In this document: piece after piece, positions 44,823 to 53,113 of the stretch | Layout: each line of letters begins with the position of its first letter | How positions within the stretch are numbered: position 1 is the stretch's first letter | NCBI RefSeq assembly: GCF_947166265.1 | Contig: NZ_CAMVDO010000001.1 | Span: 124,001-188,000, forward strand | Direction of reading: 5' to 3' | DNA: 64,000 nucleotides | Source of the DNA: an uncultured Fibrobacter sp. | Lineage (GTDB): Bacteria; Fibrobacterota; Fibrobacteria; Fibrobacterales; Fibrobacteraceae | Made by a program: the position numbers and the translations under genes | Notes under the pieces: model-generated | Told to the model about the DNA's origin: nothing | The model's database searches: none | The model's input: only the letters and a program-made list of their open reading frames with translations

Positions 44823-46130
44823 TTACCAGAAAATTCCAGGACGATAGTTTTCCTGAACACGCGGCTTGGCGTGGTCGGGGTTCTTTGCGATTAATTCATC
44901 AAAGTCGGCTCTGAACTTTGCAGTGTAGCTAGACACCGGGCCACCGAGCGAGATAGACAGCGGGCAAATCGTCACGCCGCCAAATCCACCGGAGAGGCTC
45001 TGCATCAGTTCCACGTCGCCATCGTGGCCCTTGCCTTCCACAATCTGGTTCAGAATGCGGTGCAGAAGGCCCGTACCTTCGCGGCACGGAGTGCACTGGC
45101 CGCAAGATTCGTGGCTGTAGAAGTTGCCGAGCACGTTCAGGAGTTCAGCCATGTTGTGCGTATCGTTAATCACGATCATGGCGCCCGAACCGAACATCGT
45201 CTTCATCGAGGCAAGGCATTCGTAGTCCATGGTGGCCACGGCACATTCGCCTGCATTCAGCGGAGCGCAAGAAGAACCCCCCGGAAGCACAGCCTTCAGG
45301 TTTCCGCCCACGACACCGCCGGCATAATCATTAATCATCGTCATCATCGGAGTGCCGAGCGGAGCTTCGTACACACCCGGATTCTTGACATCACCCGAGA
45401 TGCAGAACACCTTGGTACCGCCTGCACGGGGAGTACCCATCTTAGCGTATTCGCTCGGGTCATGCTGGAAAATCCACGGGAGAGCCATGATGGTTTCCAC
45501 GTTGTTCACGCAAGTCGGAGACTTCCATGCACCGCTCACCGCCGGGAAAGGCGGCTTCAGGCGGGGCTGACCCTTCTGGCCTTCGAGCGAGTTGATAAGA
45601 GCAGTTTCTTCACCGCAGATGTAGGCGCCTGCACCGCGATGCACGAAGATATCGAAGCAGAACTTGGTGCCCATGATATTTTCGCCGAGGTAACCGGCAG
45701 CGTATGCCTGGTTCAGCGCCTTGTTCATGCTCTCGATGCAGGGCAGGAACTCGCCACGGCAGTAGATGTAAGCCGCACGGGTACCGAGCGCCCAAGCCGC
45801 GATAATCAGGCCTTCGATGAGGCGGTGCGGATCTTCCATCATCAGGAAGTGATCCTTGAACGTACCGCCTTCGCCTTCGTCAGCGTTCACCACGATATAC
45901 ACGGGCTTGCCGGAATTACGCGGAACAAAACTCCACTTCATACCGGTCGGGAAGCCTGCACCGCCACGGCCACGGAGACCGGAACGTTGTACGTAGTCAA
46001 TCACTTCGAACTGGCTCATGTTGAACAAGCGATCCGAAATGTTTGCGTAGCCACCCAGTTTCTTGTAGACTTCAATGTCCTGGGCGCCCTTGCCAAAATT
46101 TCCTGTACAAACTTTTACTACTTCAGCCAT
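44823..46130 (-). CDS. nuoF: NADH-quinone oxidoreductase subunit F
   Basis: The subunit that binds NADH and FMN. 435 residues. GLRGRGGAGFPTGMKWSF is the FMN/NADH glycine-rich motif, YICGEETALINSLEG the second FMN motif, and ESCGQCTPCREGTG with the later Cys in GGVTICPLS the N3 [4Fe-4S] cluster. It follows nuoE by two bases and precedes nuoG by four, in the order nuoE-nuoF-nuoG. Confidence 0.95.
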   Translation of the reverse strand: MAEVVKVCTGNFGKGAQDIEVYKKLGGYANISDRLFNMSQFEVIDYVQRSGLRGRGGAGFPTGMKWSFVPRNSGKPVYIVVNADEGEGGTFKDHFLMMEDPHRLIEGLIIAAWALGTRAAYIYCRGEFLPCIESMNKALNQAYAAGYLGENIMGTKFCFDIFVHRGAGAYICGEETALINSLEGQKGQPRLKPPFPAVSGAWKSPTCVNNVETIMALPWIFQHDPSEYAKMGTPRAGGTKVFCISGDVKNPGVYEAPLGTPMMTMINDYAGGVVGGNLKAVLPGGSSCAPLNAGECAVATMDYECLASMKTMFGSGAMIVINDTHNMAELLNVLGNFYSHESCGQCTPCREGTGLLHRILNQIVEGKGHDGDVELMQSLSGGFGGVTICPLSISLGGPVSSYTAKFRADFDELIAKNPDHAKPRVQENYRPGIFW

Positions 46131-46132
46131 AA

Positions 46133-47194
46133 TTACTTAGCCTCCTCTACGGTCGCGGGCTTCTGGGTGGTAACCGCTTCCTTGGAAGGTTTTGCAGTGC
46201 GTTCGCCCGAAGTGGCAATCATGCGGTACACGTCACCGACCTTACCGGCAGCGTCTACAAAAGCCTTGTCCTTCACGCCGGGTTCACCGACAGCGACCCA
46301 GGAAGAACCATCCTTCTTTTCGACGACAATCTTCGTGAATTCGGGAGCGCCCTTCCAAGTGAGGGTGGCACCGTTTTCGTCGGCTTCGGCCTTCACGTTC
46401 AGAACCGGAGAAGGCGGAGCATAGTCAGCGACCTGCGGCTTAGCCGTAGCGCCCGGAGCACCGGGATGGCCGCCGTGGCCCTTCACCACACCACCGAGCA
46501 CGTCATGCTTCGGAACATTGTTCGCGTGAGCCTTGCACCAGTCAATAATGCGGTCGATGCTTGCTTCGGTAAGAGTCGTACCGCGCTTCATCTTGAGCTG
46601 ACCGTCGACCACGTCGGTGGCAAAGTCATCGTTCACGAGCATCATCGGGCCGTTGCCGCAGCTACCGAGGCATTCCACCTGGAGCACGGTAAACATGCCA
46701 TCGGGAGTCGTCTCGCCACTCTTGATGCCAAGCTTGTTTTCCACATACTTGATGAGCGGCTGGGCACCCTTGATAGCGCAGCTGATGTTGCGGCAGAACT
46801 GCAACAGGAACTTGCCCTTCGGGGCATGGTTATACATGGTATAGAAAGTAGCGACGCCGAGAGCATGAGCCGGAGCGCAACCGCAGACGTTTGCAGCCCA
46901 GCGGATACCTTCGGTCGGAACCCAACCGAACACGCCCTGCACCAGCCAAAGGACTTCGAGGAGAGCGCCCTGGCCCACCGGGTAACGGCTGAGCAAGTCG
47001 GCGCAACGTTCCTTGATTTCAGGAGTGTCAAGCTTTGCAAGCACTTCCTTCGGGGCGGGCTGCGGAACAGCCTTGTTCACGTAGCCAAAAGTCTGACCCG
47101 GATCCGGGAGAGCGGGAATCGCTTCGCTCGGACCGTCGAACTTCAAGTGGTTATTCGATACAAACTGAACTGCACCTTGAATATGTTGTGTCAT
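46133..47194 (-). CDS. nuoE: NADH-quinone oxidoreductase subunit E fused to an FN3-like domain
   Basis: The thioredoxin-fold subunit that carries the N1a [2Fe-2S] cluster. Cys134, Cys139, Cys175 and Cys179 (FCRNISC ... ECLGSC) give the C-x4-C ... C-x3-C motif. At 353 residues it is about twice the usual ~170. It has an extra N-terminal ~45 residues and a C-terminal addition of ~115. Residues about 260-335 (PPSPVLNVKAEADENGATLT, then WKGAPEF and YRMIATSG) look like a fibronectin type III sandwich. This domain is joined by a Gly/His/Pro-rich linker. The ATGA overlap with nuoD (4 bp) supports the start. Confidence 0.9.
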   Translation of the reverse strand: MTQHIQGAVQFVSNNHLKFDGPSEAIPALPDPGQTFGYVNKAVPQPAPKEVLAKLDTPEIKERCADLLSRYPVGQGALLEVLWLVQGVFGWVPTEGIRWAANVCGCAPAHALGVATFYTMYNHAPKGKFLLQFCRNISCAIKGAQPLIKYVENKLGIKSGETTPDGMFTVLQVECLGSCGNGPMMLVNDDFATDVVDGQLKMKRGTTLTEASIDRIIDWCKAHANNVPKHDVLGGVVKGHGGHPGAPGATAKPQVADYAPPSPVLNVKAEADENGATLTWKGAPEFTKIVVEKKDGSSWVAVGEPGVKDKAFVDAAGKVGDVYRMIATSGERTAKPSKEAVTTQKPATVEEAK

Positions 47195-48384
47195 CGGTCA
47201 AGTTCTCCAGCAATCATGTTGAGGCCAGGCAGTGTTGCCATAGAGTCGGCAAGGGTAAGGCCTTCGACGAGTTCGTTAAATGCAGACACATGGGCAAACG
47301 AAGGTGAACGCACCTTGATGCGGTATGGGTGGCCAGAACCATCGCTCACGATGGTAAAGCCAAGTTCGCCGTTCGCGCATTCGCTTGCGCAGTAGTATTC
47401 GCCTTCGGGCACGCGGATACCTTCGTACACGCTCTTGAAGCGGCCGATAAGGGCTTCCATGTCCTGGTAGGCAAGCTTGTGCGCGGGCACGCGGATGCGT
47501 GGGTCGACGATGTCGACCGGGCCCGGAGCGAGGCGCTTCAGGGCCTGGCGCACAATCTTCACAGATTCTTCGATTTCGGCAAGGCGCACCTGCAGACGGT
47601 CGTTGGCGTCGCCCTGTGTGCCGACCACGACTTCCCAGTCGTAGGTTTCGTAGTCGTAGTAAGGTTCATCCTTGCGGAGGTCGCTTTCGACACCCGTGGC
47701 ACGGAGACACGGACCGGTCCAGCCGTAGCTGATGGCGCGTTCGGCAGAAATCTTGCCGACACCCACGGTACGGTCGAGGAAGATACGGTTACGGTCCAAG
47801 CAGGCATGCAGGTCCTTGAGGGCCTTTTCCACCGATTTGCAAGCTGCGAGTACGTCGTTTTCGAAGCCGTCGTAGCTGTCGCGGTAGAGGCCGCCGATGC
47901 GGGCAAAGCTGTTGGTGAGGCGTGCTCCCGTGAGCTTTTCCCAAATCAGCATGATTTCTTCACGCGGGTTGAAGGCGTACATGAACGGAGTCGTACCGCC
48001 CAAGTCCTGGAAAGCTGCAGCGACGCAAATAAAGTGGTCGTTGATACGGGAGAGTTCGTTCACAATCACGCGGAGCACCTTGGTACGTTCCGGGATTTCG
48101 ATACCGTACATGTTTTCGACTGCGCGGCAGAACGCAATGTTGTTCATCATTGCAGAGCAGTAGTTGAGGCGGTCGGTGTACGGAATCACCTGCTGCCAGG
48201 TGCCGCGTTCGACCATCTTTTCAAAGCCGCGGTGCATAAAGCCAATTTCATGGACACCGGCCACGATGGTTTCGCCATCGAGAGCAGCCAGCAGGCGCAC
48301 GCAGTGGTGAGTCGCCGGATGCGTCGGGCCCACGTTCAGGGCCATCAGGTTCATCTTTTCGCCATTCGGGTCAAGTACGATCAT
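47191..48384 (-). CDS. nuoD: NADH-quinone oxidoreductase subunit D
   Basis: The 49-kDa-type subunit, related to hydrogenase large subunits, which forms the quinone pocket with NuoB. 397 residues. NVGPTHPATHHCVRLLAALDG (key residues His-Pro and His-His near 20-27) and EIGFMHRGFEK are the N-terminal hallmarks, with DRLNYCSAMMNN and RIGGLYRD after them. It is separate from nuoC, not fused, and overlaps both nuoC and nuoE by 4 bp. Confidence 0.95.
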   Translation of the reverse strand: MIVLDPNGEKMNLMALNVGPTHPATHHCVRLLAALDGETIVAGVHEIGFMHRGFEKMVERGTWQQVIPYTDRLNYCSAMMNNIAFCRAVENMYGIEIPERTKVLRVIVNELSRINDHFICVAAAFQDLGGTTPFMYAFNPREEIMLIWEKLTGARLTNSFARIGGLYRDSYDGFENDVLAACKSVEKALKDLHACLDRNRIFLDRTVGVGKISAERAISYGWTGPCLRATGVESDLRKDEPYYDYETYDWEVVVGTQGDANDRLQVRLAEIEESVKIVRQALKRLAPGPVDIVDPRIRVPAHKLAYQDMEALIGRFKSVYEGIRVPEGEYYCASECANGELGFTIVSDGSGHPYRIKVRSPSFAHVSAFNELVEGLTLADSMATLPGLNMIAGELDR

Positions 48385-49004
48385 TCTCTGATACTCCCTT
48401 CAAGATATTCTTCTTCGACAGGCATGATTTCCTTGGAGCGCTGGATAACCCTGTAGCCCTTGTCTTCCAGACGCTTTTCGAGTTCCGGAATCAAGAAATC
48501 GGTCGTCGAGAGCCACTGACGCTTCTGGGCAGGATAATCCTTGCGAAGCGGATGGCCCACAAATTCAACATGGTTCAGAATGCGACGCAGGTCGGGGTGG
48601 CCTTCGAATTTGACACCGTATTGGTCATAAACTTCGCGTTCGAGCCAGTTCGCGCTTGCATACAAATCAGTAACGGTCGGCACCTTCAGGTCGGCTTCGC
48701 TGACCAGCACCTTAAGACGGACGCGGTGTCCCGGATTCTTGGTGCTCTTGAAAGCATACGAGACCGCAAAACGAGGGCCCTCATGGTTCGGGTAAGTGAG
48801 GTAGTCGATACCCGCAAGGTCCAGAAGCATATCCATCTGGGTGGAGCTGTCGTTCTTCAAAAATTCAACCGCATTGTGCAGGTATTCCTTGGGGACCACC
48901 ACGCAGGCATCCCACTTGGCCGCATCGTCCTTCTTACCACCAAACTTGGAGGTGAGGACAGAAACGACCGTTTCTGCAAAAGTCATTTCATTGGCTTCCA
49001 TCAT
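48381..49004 (-). CDS. nuoC: NADH-quinone oxidoreductase subunit C
   Basis: The 30-kDa-type peripheral subunit, 207 residues. The 30-kDa signature is seen at ASANWLEREVYDQYGVKFEGHPDLRRIL (about 117-144; key residues Glu-Arg-Glu, Asp-x-x-Gly and His-Pro-Asp-Leu-Arg-Arg) and HPLRKDYP. The start codon overlaps the nuoB stop by one base. Confidence 0.94.
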   Translation of the reverse strand: MMEANEMTFAETVVSVLTSKFGGKKDDAAKWDACVVVPKEYLHNAVEFLKNDSSTQMDMLLDLAGIDYLTYPNHEGPRFAVSYAFKSTKNPGHRVRLKVLVSEADLKVPTVTDLYASANWLEREVYDQYGVKFEGHPDLRRILNHVEFVGHPLRKDYPAQKRQWLSTTDFLIPELEKRLEDKGYRVIQRSKEIMPVEEEYLEGSIRE

Positions 49005-49639
49005 TACTCCTTCCAGAACTGGGCCTTCTTCACAAGTTTCTGTTCTTTTTCGGCCACAAATTCCTTGATTTCCTCGCGCTTTTCACGAGCAAACTCACGG
49101 GCTTCCGCCTTAGCCTGTTCGGTCTTCGCCTTGATCATTTCGAGCTGGTCCTTGACGCGTTCGGCACGCTGTTTCATGTAGGACTCGTCCTTGATCTTCT
49201 TCTGGAGGTCAAACATCGCCTCGAAGAACGCTTCCGGACGGGAGGGGCAACCACCGATATACACGTCTACCGGGATAATATGGTCGATACCCGGCACGGT
49301 GCAGTAGCAGTCGTAGAATCCGCCCGAACTTGCACAGGCACCCATGGCGATGACCCAGCGGGGTTCAGCCATCTGTTCGTACATGCGCTTGAGAATCGGC
49401 GCCTGCTTATAGGAAATGGTTCCCGCGACCAGCAGCACATCGGACTGACGCGGCGTAAAGCGCACGTATTCCGACCCGATACGGGACAAGTCGTAACGGC
49501 CCACTTCGGTACTCATGAATTCGATTGCACAACATGCCGTACCATAAGGGAACGGCCACAGGGAGTTCGTTCGGCCCCAATTGACTAGGAAGTCAAGCGA
49601 GGTCGTGATGAAATTCGGCTTTTCTGCCTCATTACTCAT
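49004..49639 (-). CDS. nuoB: NADH-quinone oxidoreductase subunit B with coiled-coil tail
   Basis: The PSST-type subunit that holds cluster N2, the last electron carrier before quinone. The ligands are Cys36-Cys37 (TACCAIEF), Cys102 (GACASSGG) and Cys131 (GGCPSRPEA). The last ~62 residues (about 150-211) are very rich in Lys and Glu and should form a coiled coil; typical NuoB ends soon after the last Cys region. It is the first gene of the operon in this window: no nuoA precedes it. GAGG lies upstream within a GAGGTAACCTC palindrome. Confidence 0.94.
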   Translation of the reverse strand: MSNEAEKPNFITTSLDFLVNWGRTNSLWPFPYGTACCAIEFMSTEVGRYDLSRIGSEYVRFTPRQSDVLLVAGTISYKQAPILKRMYEQMAEPRWVIAMGACASSGGFYDCYCTVPGIDHIIPVDVYIGGCPSRPEAFFEAMFDLQKKIKDESYMKQRAERVKDQLEMIKAKTEQAKAEAREFAREKREEIKEFVAEKEQKLVKKAQFWKE

Positions 49640-49686
49640 AGGAGGTTACCTCATAAAATGCGGGCTAAAAGATAGAATTTTAAGAA

Positions 49687-49717
49687 GTAGACCGTAGGCC
49701 GCAGACTGTAGGCCGTG
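49687..49717. repeat. short degenerate direct repeat GTAGGCCG
   Basis: GACCGTAGGCCGCAGACTGT followed by AGGCCGTGG gives two near copies (ACCGTAGGCCG, ACTGTAGGCCG). It lies in the nuoB leader on the minus strand. Resembles other low-complexity repeats in this genome. Confidence 0.4.
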
Positions 49718-49740
49718 GTAGATTTTCAAGAGAATGAAAA

Positions 49741-49754
49741 TTAGATAAATCTAA
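49741..49754. promoter_or_regulatory. palindromic operator-like site upstream of nuoB
   Basis: TTAGAT-AA-ATCTAA is a 6-2-6 palindrome lying in the intergenic region between nuoB and the divergent EAL-domain gene. It could bind a dimeric regulator. No regulator is identified. Confidence 0.3.
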
Positions 49755-49850
49755 CAAAATAAAAGCCTGCCACGAAGCGGAGCCCCCTCCTGAATACGGG
49801 AAATGCACCCCAACACCAAAAAAAACGGACCTATTTATTTTACATTCAAC

Positions 49851-49879
49851 TTGCTATGGATGTAGTTTTTTTGTAAATT
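49851..49879 (+). promoter_or_regulatory. sigma70-type promoter for the GGDEF/EAL gene
   Basis: TTGCTA at 49851-49856 and TAAATT at 49874-49879 with 17-bp spacing, 30 bp upstream of the ATG at 49909. A GAGGATG ribosome site follows. Confidence 0.55.
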
Positions 49880-49908
49880 TCACGCCGTTTCGGTCTATTG
49901 AGGATGTA

Positions 49909-51597
49909 ATGGATTATTCTATTCTAAACAGCATGTACCTTGACTTCAGGTCCAAATTCCTGGGGCCCGTATTTACTACCGATGAACTTTTTGCCATGCT
50001 GTCAAAACACATTTCCACCCTTACCCAAAGAACAAACGTCGGTTACATCAACTGCATATACTATATACCGGCAAGCCAGTTCGCGCCCAACGGCATTTCT
50101 GGCCAGTTCACGGTCTACCACGACAAGGAAAGGCTTCCAGAGATTCCAGAAGCCACGGATTTTTCCGAAACCATGAGTACGGGGGAACACGGGTCGTTCA
50201 CCTTCCAGGCCCACCCAATCGCAGGGCACACCTTTAACGACATCGAAAAACAGTTCATCCAGATTCTTAGCTGGGACTCCTTTATCCTCTCCGGCCGCGC
50301 ACGCCTCATGGGCAACACCCGCAAGGCCGCCATTTCCGACCCCATGACCGGGGCCTACAATCAGGCAGGCATCTTTATGTTCTGCCAGATGACGATCGGC
50401 GAAAACCTGAAGGACTACACCGCCTACTTTATCAACCTCAAGAATTTCAAGTACATCAACAAGTCCATGGGCAGCCAGATGGGCGACCTCGCCCTCAAGA
50501 TGTATGTACAACAAATTCTCTTATTCATGGACAAAACGGAAATTATCGCCCGACTCGGCGGCGACAACTTTTTCGCATTAGTCAAAAAAGAACGCCAGGA
50601 AAGCTTCATTTCCAAGTTCAGCATCTGCGAGCTGTCCCTTAGCCAGGGCCCCAAGCCCATGAATATTCGCATCCAGGCACGCATGGGCGTCTACCCCGTC
50701 GAAGAAAAGGTGGAAATCGGGGACGTGCTGAACAACGCCGCCACAGCATTGCAAGCGGCAAGGACCATCAAAACGCGCGACGTCATGTACTTTACCAAGG
50801 ACATGCTCATCCGCTCGATGCATCAGAAAGAAATTTCCAGCGAATTCCACAACGCCATCCGCAACAAGGAATTCGTCGTTTTCTACCAGCCGAAGGTAGA
50901 CCTGCTTTCCAAACGTGTTTGCGGCGCGGAAGCGCTGGTACGTTGGATCCGCCACAGGACCATTGTCCCCCCCATGGATTTTATTCCCGTGTTGGAACGC
51001 GAAGGCACCATTTGCGACCTCGACTTTTACGTTTTCGAAACAGCCTGCTCCGATATCCGTCAATGGCTTGACGCAGGCATCGAGCCCAAACGTATTTCGA
51101 CCAACTTTTCAAAGCTCCACCTGCAAAATCCGGAACTTGCCGACCATGTGCTGAGCATTATGCGCAAGTACGATATCGAAAGCAAGTATGTCGAAGTGGA
51201 ATTGACCGAAGTTTCCGATTTCGACGACACCGTCGCCATGCAGAAATTCGTGAACGCGATGTACGAAAATGGCATCGCCGTATCTATTGACGATTTTGGA
51301 ACTGGTTACTCGACGCTCAACGTTCTCAAGGACTTCAACATCAGCACCATCAAGCTGGACAAGTCGCTCCTCAACAACATCGGCATTCCCAATTCGAAGG
51401 ACGAAGTCATTATCCGCAACGTGGTGAAAATGGCAAACGAGCTCAAGAAAGAAGTGATCGCCGAAGGAGTCGAAACGGAAAAGCAGGCTAAATACCTCAA
51501 GAGCATTCAATGCAACAATGTTCAGGGATTCCTGTTCGACAAGCCGCTTATTCACGACGAATTCCAGAAGCGCCTGACCGGCGAAGTGGTGTACTAG
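49909..51597 (+). CDS. GGDEF/EAL protein, likely c-di-GMP phosphodiesterase
   Basis: A 562-residue signalling protein. Residues 1-135 form an unassigned sensory part without clear membrane helices. The GGDEF domain (about 137-300) has GGDNF (217-221) in place of GGDEF, so cyclase activity is doubtful. The EAL domain (about 305-560) keeps the catalytic set: EALVRW (341-346), Asn399 in NFS, Glu431 and Glu434 in ELTE, DDFGTG (461-466), Lys482 and Asp484 in KLDK, and EGVET. It therefore probably hydrolyses c-di-GMP, with the degenerate domain as a possible GTP sensor. It is a single gene, divergent from nuoB. Confidence 0.88.
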   Translation: MDYSILNSMYLDFRSKFLGPVFTTDELFAMLSKHISTLTQRTNVGYINCIYYIPASQFAPNGISGQFTVYHDKERLPEIPEATDFSETMSTGEHGSFTFQAHPIAGHTFNDIEKQFIQILSWDSFILSGRARLMGNTRKAAISDPMTGAYNQAGIFMFCQMTIGENLKDYTAYFINLKNFKYINKSMGSQMGDLALKMYVQQILLFMDKTEIIARLGGDNFFALVKKERQESFISKFSICELSLSQGPKPMNIRIQARMGVYPVEEKVEIGDVLNNAATALQAARTIKTRDVMYFTKDMLIRSMHQKEISSEFHNAIRNKEFVVFYQPKVDLLSKRVCGAEALVRWIRHRTIVPPMDFIPVLEREGTICDLDFYVFETACSDIRQWLDAGIEPKRISTNFSKLHLQNPELADHVLSIMRKYDIESKYVEVELTEVSDFDDTVAMQKFVNAMYENGIAVSIDDFGTGYSTLNVLKDFNISTIKLDKSLLNNIGIPNSKDEVIIRNVVKMANELKKEVIAEGVETEKQAKYLKSIQCNNVQGFLFDKPLIHDEFQKRLTGEVVY

Positions 51598-51607
51598 ACT
51601 AAAGAAC

Positions 51608-51705
51608 GGCCCTACGGGCCTACAGACGAAAGACGAAAGATTTCTTCATTTTTCTTCTACAGAGCCTCTCTCGTCTCTCGTCTTTTGTCTCTCGTCTTAG
51701 TAACT
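51608..51705. repeat. AGACGAGAGA-family palindromic repeat
   Basis: After a small GGCCC-tac-GGGCC hairpin (51608-51620) come GACGAAAGACGAAAG and, inverted, CTCTCGTCTCTCGTC and CTCTCGTCTT. It lies between the EAL gene and the ferredoxin gene. It is related to 7685-7724 and 56431-56478. Confidence 0.5.
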
Positions 51706-51723
51706 TTTCTATATTCGTCTCTA

Positions 51724-51915
51724 ATGAAGAAGCTTGTTCACGACAGAAAGGTTTGTCTCGCCTGTGCGGGATGCGTAGGCATTTGCCCCAAAATGGCCCT
51801 CGACATGTACGGCCTTGACTTGCAGATTAATTCCGAAAAATGCATCCGGTGCGGCATTTGCACCAGGGCCTGTCCTGTAGGCGCACTGAAACTCACGGAG
51901 GTGAACGATGCTTGA
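51724..51915 (+). CDS. small 2[4Fe-4S] ferredoxin
   Basis: A 63-residue ferredoxin beginning MKKLVHDRKVCLACAGC. The two cluster motifs are CLACAGCVGICP and CIRCGICTRACP, with little else. The ATG at 51724 is chosen because the longer frame from 51685 only adds repeat-derived sequence. The stop overlaps the next gene by 8 bp, so the ferredoxin probably donates electrons to that flavoprotein. Confidence 0.88.
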   Translation: MKKLVHDRKVCLACAGCVGICPKMALDMYGLDLQINSEKCIRCGICTRACPVGALKLTEVNDA

Positions 51916-53110
51916 TTCCCGTTACGATGTCGTCGTGATTGGCGCAGGCCCCGGCGGATCTGTTGCCGCAAGAAACCTCGCCCGTGCAGGCCACAAGGTT
52001 CTGCTCCTCGAAAAACGCGAAAAGATTGGCTACCCGGTGCGTTGTGGCGAAGCGAGCACCAAGCTTTCGGATTTGCAGACCTACGGTCCAATTGACGACA
52101 GTTGCATCGAAAGCATTATCAACGGTCTCTACATTTACGGCCCCGCCGGCGTGAACATCGAAGCTCCGCAGCCGGAAACGGGCATCATGCTGAACCGTGA
52201 AATTTTTGACCCGTGGCTTGCAAAGCTAGCGGCCGACGATGGAGCCCAGGTGGAGACCTGCGCTCGCGCCGACTACGTGAGCGATGTCGAAGGCGATACT
52301 CGCATGGTTCGCGTTGTTCTCGGTAAAGGCGATGGTAACGGCTCTGTCACCGAAACCGCCACGCAGGAAATCTTTGCGAAGATGGTTATCGCGGCAGATG
52401 GTGTCGAAAGCCGCATTGGCCGCATAGTCGGACTTGACTGCGGACAGAAGCCCAATACGACCTGCACCGGTGTCGATATTGAAGTGCAAGGAATCTTGAC
52501 CAAGCCCGATTACCTGACCTTCTGGCAAGGTCACGACTTTATCAACGACGGATACATCTGGAGTTTCCCGAAGCAGAAGTCGAACGTCACGAACTTCGGC
52601 GCAGGATTCCTCGTGAATGGAGCGAACCGTCCGAACATTCTGGAAGTGACTCTCGAATGGCTCGAAAAACTTTTCCCCGGTTCTAAGGTCAACCACACTG
52701 TCGGCGGACTCATCCCCGTTTCGAGCGTTCTCAAGAACTACACGCTCGACCGTTTTGCCCTTGTCGGCGACGCCGCCCACCACACCAACCCGCTTACGGG
52801 TGGTGGCATCGCTGCCGCGATGCGCGCCGGCCGCTTCTGCGCCGAATACGTGGACCAGGGCCTCAAAGCAGGCGACCTTTCGAAGCCGTTCCTAAAGCAG
52901 TATGAAAAACGCTGCTACGACTACTTCGGCAAGATGCATGACTTTGAATACAAGTTCCGCAGGTTCCTGCTAGCCATCAACCGCGAAGAGCAAATCGGAC
53001 TTTACAAGGTTCTGCAGGGATTCGCCCTGAGCGGATACAAGAAGAGCGCCTTCCTCAAGACGCCCGTGCAGACTACAAAATACCTGTACAAATTCTGGAA
53101 GTTCAAGTAG
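51908..53110 (+). CDS. geranylgeranyl-reductase-family FAD oxidoreductase
   Basis: A 400-residue flavoprotein of the GGR family, which reduces isoprenoid double bonds in archaeal lipids, chlorophyll side chains or menaquinones. The FAD Rossmann motif is VVVIGAGPGGSVAARNLA (residues 8-25), followed by YPVRCGEA, the Cys-containing family signature. LVGDAAHHTNPLTGGGI near 285-300 is the second FAD motif. Ferredoxin is the known donor for several archaeal GGRs, which fits the overlapping ferredoxin gene. In a bacterium the likely substrate is the menaquinone side chain; reduction of membrane-lipid isoprenoids is an alternative. Confidence 0.82.
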   Translation: MLDSRYDVVVIGAGPGGSVAARNLARAGHKVLLLEKREKIGYPVRCGEASTKLSDLQTYGPIDDSCIESIINGLYIYGPAGVNIEAPQPETGIMLNREIFDPWLAKLAADDGAQVETCARADYVSDVEGDTRMVRVVLGKGDGNGSVTETATQEIFAKMVIAADGVESRIGRIVGLDCGQKPNTTCTGVDIEVQGILTKPDYLTFWQGHDFINDGYIWSFPKQKSNVTNFGAGFLVNGANRPNILEVTLEWLEKLFPGSKVNHTVGGLIPVSSVLKNYTLDRFALVGDAAHHTNPLTGGGIAAAMRAGRFCAEYVDQGLKAGDLSKPFLKQYEKRCYDYFGKMHDFEYKFRRFLLAINREEQIGLYKVLQGFALSGYKKSAFLKTPVQTTKYLYKFWKFK

Positions 53111-53113
53111 TCG

